From Chitinophagales bacterium (GTDB lineage: Bacteria > Bacteroidota > Bacteroidia > Chitinophagales > LD1): DNA of 64,000 bases. Below the pieces are notes generated by a model, which was given only the letters and a program-made list of their open reading frames with translations, ran no database searches and was not told where the DNA came from. Positions 58,141-64,000 of the stretch are shown here, piece after piece. Position numbers and translations under genes: made by a program. Each line of letters starts with the position of its first letter. Position 1 is the first letter of the stretch. The stretch is from the NCBI GenBank assembly GCA_026129525.1, contig JAHCHW010000007.1, forward strand, positions 1 through 64,000, written 5' to 3'.

Positions 58141-59817
58141 TTGAGCAATAACCATAGCACTAACCTCTTACGTAAAGCAGAATTTCTTTTCGATAGCAGC
58201 GAAAATGGTCAAGTAATACCGCTGCTCCACAAGTTGCTGCAACATGCAAATCTTGACCCTGTTGTAAAAAAAAAGGCATTGAACCTGTTGGGGTTGGTGT
58301 ACTACAAACAAGGGAATCTTGCAAAGGCTGAAGAGTATTTGAAAGAATCACTGGAAGTCGCTAAGTTGACTGGCGATGTTAGATTAGTTTACAACAGCTA
58401 CGACAATCTTGCGGCAGTTTATATCTCCGCAAACAAAACTCATCCGGCAATGGATTGTCTGCAAAAAGCACTTTTTTTAAAAGAAGAAAGCAATAAAAGT
58501 GAAGACTTGGCAAGGGGATATATTCAACTTGCATCACTCCAACTGAGCATTGGAAACATTGAAGCCGGTAAGGATGCGCTTACAAGAAGTTTAGAGCTAA
58601 TAAAAAAGCATAAGCAGTACACCTTTTTAATGCACTGGTATTTTGCCGAAAGCAGTTACTATGCTGCTCGAAACTTACATTCAAAAGCTATTGCTTCGCT
58701 TTCGAAGGCAATCAATTATGCAGTTGAGCACAATGAACCTTACATACAGTCGCGCTGCTATCATAACATGGGCAATGTTTACATGCTTTTAAACAATGTT
58801 AAGCAGGCTGAAAAAAACTTCTTGTCAGCCTTGGGGGTTACTCGTAAGCATAATATGAAATTAGATGAACTCAACTTGTTAAATGAGTTGGCACATATAG
58901 CATTGCTGCGTAAGGACTATGCGAAATGCGAACAGTTACTCCATCAGGTTCGTGCCGAAGCAAATCAATACGGTAACGACCAGTTGTTTCGCATGTTGGA
59001 AGAAGTAACAGCCGAGTTGGAGGAAGCCAAGGGTAACCACGAAGCAGCGCTACATCATTACCGAGAGTTTATGAAGGTTTACAAACGCTTTTACGATAAT
59101 GAACTAAGTCGCTTAGTGGTTGATATGCAGGCGAAGTACGAGAGCGAAAAGAAAGAACGCGAACTAAAAGAAGCAAAACTTCGTGAAGTGGAAAGTGAGT
59201 TGAAAGCGCTTCGCAGCCAAATGAATCCGCACTTTATTTTTAATGCCATTGGCAGCATAAGGCATACACTTTTGGAAGGCAAAGCCGATGAAGCCGACAA
59301 ACTGATGCTTCGTTTTTCGCGTTTACTGCGGCTTATTTTAGATAGTTCGCGCAAGCCCTCTATGCCTTTGAACGAAAATATTGAACTGCTGCATTTGTAC
59401 ATACAAACCGAACAAGCGCGTTACAGTCAGCCGTTTGACTATAGTATTACAGTAGATAAAAAACTTAACCTTGCTGCCATTCAAGTACCCGGCATGATTC
59501 TGCAGCCCGTAGTGGAGAATGCTATCATTCATGGTTTATTTCATAAAACAAGCGGACGGGGAAAGTTGTCCATATCATTTTCGAAAGAGAAGACTGCCCT
59601 GAAAGTTGAAGTAACCGATAACGGTATTGGGAGGGAAAAAGCAAAGAGCTATGCAAAAAAGGAGCACACTTCGCACGCTACAAGCATTATAAAAGAAACC
59701 TTACGCCTTGCATGGAAAACAGATGATGTAAGCCGGTATTTTGTAATTAAGGATAACCGTACCGGTACAGGGAAACCTAACGGAACTACTGTTACTGTGC
59801 GTATTCCGTTGCAATAG
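58141..59817 (+). CDS. TPR-containing LytS-type sensor histidine kinase
   Basis: 558 residues from a TTG start, with no upstream or nearby in-frame ATG. TPR-type helical repeats fill about 1-310 (NLLGLVYYKQGNLAKAEEYL; CYHNMGNVYMLLNNVKQAEK). A coiled coil (about 325-355, KYESEKKERELKEAKLREVE) leads to a His_kinase domain with His364 in LRSQMNPHFIFNAIGSIR and an ATPase domain (PVVENAIIHGLFH; DNGIGREKAKS). There is no membrane segment, so it senses a cytoplasmic partner or ligand through its TPRs. 31 bp upstream of its LytTR regulator. Confidence 0.9.
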   Translation: MSNNHSTNLLRKAEFLFDSSENGQVIPLLHKLLQHANLDPVVKKKALNLLGLVYYKQGNLAKAEEYLKESLEVAKLTGDVRLVYNSYDNLAAVYISANKTHPAMDCLQKALFLKEESNKSEDLARGYIQLASLQLSIGNIEAGKDALTRSLELIKKHKQYTFLMHWYFAESSYYAARNLHSKAIASLSKAINYAVEHNEPYIQSRCYHNMGNVYMLLNNVKQAEKNFLSALGVTRKHNMKLDELNLLNELAHIALLRKDYAKCEQLLHQVRAEANQYGNDQLFRMLEEVTAELEEAKGNHEAALHHYREFMKVYKRFYDNELSRLVVDMQAKYESEKKERELKEAKLREVESELKALRSQMNPHFIFNAIGSIRHTLLEGKADEADKLMLRFSRLLRLILDSSRKPSMPLNENIELLHLYIQTEQARYSQPFDYSITVDKKLNLAAIQVPGMILQPVVENAIIHGLFHKTSGRGKLSISFSKEKTALKVEVTDNGIGREKAKSYAKKEHTSHATSIIKETLRLAWKTDDVSRYFVIKDNRTGTGKPNGTTVTVRIPLQ

Positions 59818-59848
59818 TATCCGCACAATAAGTATATTGCTCAACACT

Positions 59849-60604
59849 ATGGGAACTATTAAAAGTATTTTGATTGACGATGAACCGGCAGGACTGAAAA
59901 CACTCCAATTGTTGTTGCAAAAACATTGCCCGCAAGTAGAAGTACTCACTACTTTTTCCGATCCTAAAAGGGCAGTAAAGGAAGTAGGGAAAAACGAAGC
60001 CGATTTGATATTTCTGGATATTGAAATGCCGGGCATGAGCGGCTTCGATTTTTTGCAGAAGGCAAAAGACTATACAGGCAAAGTAATTTTTGTTACGGCA
60101 CACAGTCAGTATGCACTTAGGGCGTTTAAGTTCAGTGCACTCGATTACTTACTTAAACCTGTAGAGCCGGAAGAATTGAAGGCTGCAATAACCAAAATTG
60201 TAAAAACACCTGCCGAACAACCCGAAAAAAATGATTTAAAGTTGTTAGCCGAAAATCTTCGCTTACTGGCGCAACCGGCAGCCAAAAAAATTGCTGTTTC
60301 TACTAGCGATAGTATAGAAATAATTGCGTTGGACGAGGTAGAGTTTATGAAATCTGACCGTAACTATACCATTATAAAACGAACAGGAAAAAAAGAGTTG
60401 CTTACTGCCCGTTCGCTGAAAGATTTTGACGACAGCCTTAGCGGTGCCGATTTTATACGGGTGCACTCATCCTATCTTATAAACATAAACAAAGTAAATC
60501 GTTACGTTCGTAAGGATGGCGGTTATATTGAAATGAGCGATGGCACTCAAGTGCCTCTAAGCCGCAGCCACCGCGAGAATTTTTTAAACAGGATAAAAGC
60601 CTGA
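59849..60604 (+). CDS. LytTR-family response regulator
   Basis: 251 residues from ATG 59849 (the frame opens at TTG 59837). Receiver with acidic DDE (10-12), phosphoacceptor Asp57 in LIFLDIEMPGMSG, and KP in DYLLKPVEPEELKA. LytTR DNA-binding domain about 150-250: LDEVEFMKSDRNYTIIKRTG, RSLKDFDDSLSGADFIRVHS, SYLININKVNRYVRKDGGYI, PLSRSHRENFLNRIK. Cognate partner of the TPR-LytS kinase just upstream. Targets unknown. Confidence 0.93.
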   Translation: MGTIKSILIDDEPAGLKTLQLLLQKHCPQVEVLTTFSDPKRAVKEVGKNEADLIFLDIEMPGMSGFDFLQKAKDYTGKVIFVTAHSQYALRAFKFSALDYLLKPVEPEELKAAITKIVKTPAEQPEKNDLKLLAENLRLLAQPAAKKIAVSTSDSIEIIALDEVEFMKSDRNYTIIKRTGKKELLTARSLKDFDDSLSGADFIRVHSSYLININKVNRYVRKDGGYIEMSDGTQVPLSRSHRENFLNRIKA

Positions 60605-60616
60605 TGTTGTTTTATC

Positions 60617-62710
60617 CTAAGGTGTTTCTGCCTTTTCAATAACTGGAGTGGTGCTTCCCGGGTTATAAACCCGTTCCGCATTTTTAAAAATTTCTTCGCG
60701 GTTAAAAGTCATTCTGCGAAATTGTTCGTTTTGAAACATTACCATTTGGTCGTTGTAATGTTTGTTGTTGGGGCGCGAAGATGCGCCATACGCATTTACA
60801 GAGTTGATTTCAACCCCATCATTGCTATACCTGTTCAGTTGTATGTAACCATCGCCACCCGTAATGCGAAAAATGCCTTTCTTTTTATCAACGAGTTTGT
60901 TTTCCGATGCACGCGATACTTCAACCAAACCGCTGGCGGGTAAGTTTACGTTGCCTCGTATATGCCGTTGCATTTCCCCTAAAGGCAAATCAAGGGTGCC
61001 GTGAGTTTTCAAAAGAAATTTTTTAGCGTAGGCAATTGCTTCTACCGCTTCGGGTTCTTTGATAGGCTCTTTCTTTATCATTAGAAAAGCAAAATAACCG
61101 TTGAGTTTTTTCTTGAGATAATTGTGCATAAGCAACGCCAATGCAGCTTGTCGGTTATCGGCTGCACCATCCCAATTCCACTTTTTTAAATGCAAAATGG
61201 CATCGGCAATTTTCGGGTATTTGCTTTCATCCAATTGGTAAATGCTGCTGAAATTTCGGGCATAACTGCCCGTGTGCGAATAACTTTTATCGAACTTAAT
61301 ACGGTGAAAATCTTCCCATGTAATTTTCCCGGGTATGGCTTTCAGCAATTCATCGAAACGCTCGCCACGGTTATAGTTAAACTGTTGTATGCCTACAAAG
61401 CATCCTTTCCAGTTGCATTCTTCGCCCGATGTAAACAAGGGAGTTTGATTGCAACTGAACACATAACCGCAATCGGGGTTAAAAAGCGATGGTTTGCGTT
61501 CGTAAGGCAATAGCTTGTTCCAAGTGTATTGAGGATTAGTTCCATCAACCGGTTGGCTCCAGTTTAGTGTAGAATCTCTGTCGGGCACCTGACAACCACT
61601 TTGCCAAAAAATATTTCCGCTTACATCGGCATACACAATGTTGAACAGCGGTATGGCTTCCATTTTTACAGCCTGCTCAAATTCGTTCCAGTTATGCGCC
61701 TTGTTCATGCGAAACCACTGCTCTGTAGCGCGTATATCCATACTGCCCGGAAAACGCACGGCATACCAACCATGTTTGGTTTTAAAAACAGGACCTTGCT
61801 CGGTATAAGGCACTTTTTTTGTAATGGCGAGTTTTATACCTCCGAGTTTAAGTTTAAGCGGAACCTTTTTTGTTACAAACTTCTTCCATTCACCACCGTA
61901 CAAATATTTATTGCTTTTGTGTTTTAGTTCGTAAATATCACCGAAGGTGTGATAGTTGGTAGTATGTGCCCAGCCGAGGTATTTATTGGTGCCTACAAAA
62001 ATACTTGCACCGCCCGGAAAAAGTCCACCTATAATATCCCAACCTTCTTCGCTTACAATGTGTGCTTCGTACCATGCAAATCTTCCCTCAATGGGTTGAT
62101 GCGAATTTATCATCAGCCATGTTTTGCCATCTTCAGTTTTCGATGGTGCAATGGCCAATGCATTCGAGCCGCGGTCGTTTGGCTCATTAAAAAACTGAAT
62201 ACGATTTTCTTTGGCAGCTTTCAGTGCCAAACCGCCACCGGCAAAGAGCGTAAGTGTGAGCGTGGAGCCTTTTACTACATCCTGCGGCTTAAACGGCAAG
62301 GCACCTTTAACTAATACTTCATTGGGATGTGCCGCAGCAAAATCGTTTATGCCTTGTATGTATCCGTCCAACACTTTCCTAAAATCGGACGAAAGACTAC
62401 GCTCATAGTTATTATCAACTAGTGTATCAATCCCAAAAAAGCGCAACCCGAAATCGAATAACACGCCTTCTTTTCCCAATACCCCCCCTAACTTTCCCTG
62501 CGCTGCCAATAAATTATGTTGAATGTGTTCAAAATCATCTTCGCAGTGTGCCCATGCAAGCCCGTATGCGGCATCGGCATCGGTTTTTCCGAAAATATGG
62601 GGCACGCCAAATGTATCGCGCACAATGGTAACATTGCTCGGGTCAATTTGCGCAATTGCCACACTTGCAGTTAGAAAGACAGTAAGGAACAGTATTAAGT
62701 GTTTGTGCAT
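60617..62710 (-). CDS. penicillin acylase family protein (Ntn hydrolase)
   Basis: 697 residues. A signal peptide (MHKHLILFLTVFLTASVAIA) is followed by the alpha-chain region (VTIVRDTFGVPHIFGKTDAD; AYGLAWAHCEDDFEHIQHN), then the autocleavage site NDRGSNALAIAPS with nucleophile Ser182, and the beta chain with LMINSHQP, GGASIFVGTNKYLGWAHTTN and YADVSGNIFW. All core S45 features are present, so it should mature by self-cleavage in the periplasm. Substrates in this family range from beta-lactams to acyl-homoserine lactones and cyclic lipopeptides; none can be chosen here. Confidence 0.92.
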   Translation of the reverse strand: MHKHLILFLTVFLTASVAIAQIDPSNVTIVRDTFGVPHIFGKTDADAAYGLAWAHCEDDFEHIQHNLLAAQGKLGGVLGKEGVLFDFGLRFFGIDTLVDNNYERSLSSDFRKVLDGYIQGINDFAAAHPNEVLVKGALPFKPQDVVKGSTLTLTLFAGGGLALKAAKENRIQFFNEPNDRGSNALAIAPSKTEDGKTWLMINSHQPIEGRFAWYEAHIVSEEGWDIIGGLFPGGASIFVGTNKYLGWAHTTNYHTFGDIYELKHKSNKYLYGGEWKKFVTKKVPLKLKLGGIKLAITKKVPYTEQGPVFKTKHGWYAVRFPGSMDIRATEQWFRMNKAHNWNEFEQAVKMEAIPLFNIVYADVSGNIFWQSGCQVPDRDSTLNWSQPVDGTNPQYTWNKLLPYERKPSLFNPDCGYVFSCNQTPLFTSGEECNWKGCFVGIQQFNYNRGERFDELLKAIPGKITWEDFHRIKFDKSYSHTGSYARNFSSIYQLDESKYPKIADAILHLKKWNWDGAADNRQAALALLMHNYLKKKLNGYFAFLMIKKEPIKEPEAVEAIAYAKKFLLKTHGTLDLPLGEMQRHIRGNVNLPASGLVEVSRASENKLVDKKKGIFRITGGDGYIQLNRYSNDGVEINSVNAYGASSRPNNKHYNDQMVMFQNEQFRRMTFNREEIFKNAERVYNPGSTTPVIEKAETP

Positions 62711-62863
62711 TTCAGCAAAATTGAAGCATTGATGGAAGATAGCTATTCACTAAGTGCTCAAAAATAATGGCAGTTAGTTCAAGTCCTAACCTTCAGTGCT
62801 TTCTTAACGATAGTAATCGCAGCCTTAGCAATTTCTTTATTACTTCACGCCCTATTCATTACC

Positions 62864-63724
62864 ATGAGTTACCCGATTGAAAAAGTAATTGCCGCAGCCC
62901 TTGCAGAAGATGCAGAAGATTTTGAAGGAAATATTCCTTCGGGCGATCATTCTTCATTAGCCTGTATTCCCGATAGTAAAGAAGGCAAAGCGCAACTTTT
63001 GTGTAAAGCCGATGGAGTTCTGGCAGGAGTGGAGTTGGCAGAGTTGATTTTTAAGCAAGTAGATACTGCCATCTGTTTCGAAAAAATATTGGATGATGGA
63101 ACTGTAATTAAAAAAGGCAATGTAGCTTTCAAAGTATTTGGGGAAGTAAAATCTATTCTCCGTGCGGAACGGGTGGTGCTCAATTTTATGCAGCGCATGA
63201 GCGGTATTGCTACCAACACAGCAAAGTATGTAGAAGCTGTGAAAGGAACGGGATGCCATATTTTAGATACACGGAAAACCACTCCTACGCTTCGTTATTT
63301 TGAAAAATGGGCAGTGAGAATAGGAGGCGGGCATAACCATCGGTTTGGATTGTATGATATGATTATGCTGAAGGATAACCACATTGATTTTTGCGGAGGA
63401 ATTGAAAATGCAATTCTTAAAGTGAAAGAATATCAGGAACGCAGTAGTTTGCATTTACCGGTTGAAATAGAAACACGAACACTGCAAGATGTTGAAGATG
63501 TGTTACGCGTTGGAAATATTAATCGCATTATGTTCGACAACTTTACTCCTGAAGCCATGAAGCAAGCCGTTGCTTTGGTAAACAAAAGTTATGAAACGGA
63601 AGCCTCAGGCGGTATAACGCTTCAAACCGTAAGAACCTATGCCGAAACAGGTGTTGATTTTATTTCGGTTGGTGCGCTTACACATTCTTCCACAAGTTTG
63701 GATTTGAGCTTAAAAGCGTTTTAA
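62864..63724 (+). CDS. nadC: nicotinate-nucleotide pyrophosphorylase (carboxylating)
   Basis: 286 residues, family length. LAEDAEDFEGNIPSGDHSSL, RAERVVLNFMQRMSGIATNT, LDTRKTTPTLRYFEKWAVRI, GGGHNHRFGLYDMIMLKDNH, VEIETRTLQDVEDVL and SVGALTHSSTSLDLSLK are all NadC hallmarks. It converts quinolinate and PRPP to nicotinate mononucleotide in de novo NAD synthesis. nadA and nadB are not in the window. Confidence 0.96.
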   Translation: MSYPIEKVIAAALAEDAEDFEGNIPSGDHSSLACIPDSKEGKAQLLCKADGVLAGVELAELIFKQVDTAICFEKILDDGTVIKKGNVAFKVFGEVKSILRAERVVLNFMQRMSGIATNTAKYVEAVKGTGCHILDTRKTTPTLRYFEKWAVRIGGGHNHRFGLYDMIMLKDNHIDFCGGIENAILKVKEYQERSSLHLPVEIETRTLQDVEDVLRVGNINRIMFDNFTPEAMKQAVALVNKSYETEASGGITLQTVRTYAETGVDFISVGALTHSSTSLDLSLKAF

Positions 63725-63734
63725 GCGCTTCTAA

Positions 63735-63750
63735 CTTCTATATTTACCGC
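63735..63750 (+). promoter_or_regulatory. CTTCTATATTTACCGC promoter-like motif
   Basis: Ends at the base before ATG 63751. Near-identical to the motif at 55893-55908. If it is a promoter, transcription would start at or after 63751 and the used start would be ATG 63775. Confidence 0.4.
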
Positions 63751-64000
63751 ATGAGTTCCGAGAAGAAGAAAATCATGTTTATCATCAATCCCATTTCGGG
63801 GGTGTACAAGAAGAAAAACATCCCCGAAAAGGTTGCCCGATACATTGATTATGTGCAGTATGATTATACCATTCGCTTTACGGAGTATGCAGGGCATGCT
63901 ACACTTATTGCCCAACAAGCTGTAGAAGAAGGTTATCATGTTTGTGTAGCGGTGGGAGGCGATGGCTCCATTAACGAAGTAGCACAAAGTTTAGTAGGTA
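63751..64000 (+). CDS. diacylglycerol kinase-like lipid kinase, N-terminal part (cut by window edge)
   Basis: 83 codons from ATG 63751, running off the right edge. IMFIINPISGVYKKKNIPEK and VCVAVGGDGSINEVAQSLVG are the two nucleotide-binding motifs of the DAGK catalytic domain (YegS/BmrU type), including the GGDG signature. It would phosphorylate a diacylglycerol or related lipid. ATG 63775, nine codons in, may be the real start because a promoter-like motif abuts 63751 and the domain begins there. 26 bp after nadC. Confidence 0.85.
   Translation, partial: MSSEKKKIMFIINPISGVYKKKNIPEKVARYIDYVQYDYTIRFTEYAGHATLIAQQAVEEGYHVCVAVGGDGSINEVAQSLVG

Noticed and set aside
60617..62710. Specific call as quorum-quenching AHL acylase or penicillin G acylase
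   Set aside because: The Ntn-hydrolase core is clear, but substrate-pocket residues cannot be judged without alignment.

Overview
The window is chromosomal DNA of a member of the Bacteroidota. Four things point there: proteins with cleavable signal peptides and C-terminal type IX secretion sorting domains (16643-18109, 24387-25445); SusC-like TonB-dependent receptors paired with HmuY-type and DUF4249 lipoproteins; an LpxC-FabZ fusion; and promoter -7 elements of the TAnnTTTG type with no obvious Shine-Dalgarno sequences. I cannot place it below phylum, although the gene content would suit a free-living Chitinophagales/Sphingobacteriales-like organism. There is no rRNA, CRISPR array, prophage or transposase. 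Coding density is high: no gap of 300 bases or more lacks a gene, and both window ends cut a gene.

Layout. 1-4918 (minus): two caspase-fold-family genes in tandem (WD40 type, cut by the window edge, and TPR type). 5074-8833 (minus): a small lipoprotein, then a HmuY-like lipoprotein translationally coupled to a TonB receptor, probably for heme or iron uptake. 9006-9089: tRNA-Leu(GAG). 9137-11848 (minus): phosphate block of DUF47 accessory, PiT transporter and PhoR-like histidine kinase. 12034-14597 (minus): tightly coupled cassette of lipoprotein, VTC-type polyphosphate polymerase, DUF4956 membrane protein and DUF2490 outer-membrane barrel. 14815-16494 (minus): tsaE and alanine dehydrogenase. 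16643-25445 (plus): secreted proteins around the lipid A genes lpxD, lpxC-fabZ and lpxA, with a repeat family between them. 25577-29727 (plus): OmpR-type regulator, a two-gene Fe-S oxidoreductase interrupted by a four-helix-bundle gene inside inverted repeats, and mtgA.

29922-43669 (minus): glycerol-3-phosphate dehydrogenase with an alkyl-DHAP-synthase-like flavoprotein; cystathionine beta-synthase; YkgJ-type protein; membrane cytochrome c; OsmC; DUF4249 plus TonB receptor; thioredoxin-like protein; tRNA-Val(GAC); a fused oligopeptide ABC ATPase; pyrE. 43671-51072: NUDIX, htpX, lemA, desaturase, a kinase-fold phosphotransferase, a TMTC-like GT-C/TPR protein and a YdjM-like membrane protein. 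51214-53960 (plus): kdsB, a DciA-like protein, a TPR protein and a small ORF. 53957-64000: a sugar-isomerase-like/alpha-beta hydrolase fusion, acyl-CoA carboxylase beta, an Ig-like small protein, a TPR-LytS/LytTR two-component pair, penicillin acylase, nadC and the start of a diacylglycerol-kinase-like gene.

How it fits together. Most genes are cell-envelope or core-metabolic. The most interesting local system is the phosphate/polyphosphate neighbourhood at 9.1-14.6 kb: phosphate import and sensing lie next to a cassette that could make polyphosphate at the inner membrane and also carries outer-membrane and lipoprotein components. Second is the four-helix-bundle gene at 27.8 kb, bounded by about 32-bp inverted repeats that also occur without a gene at 6.5 kb, which looks like a small mobile cassette. 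Third are unusual domain combinations, notably the NagB/6-phosphogluconolactonase-like plus alpha/beta hydrolase fusion at 54-55.8 kb. Protein family assignments rest on motifs read by eye and have not been checked by database search.
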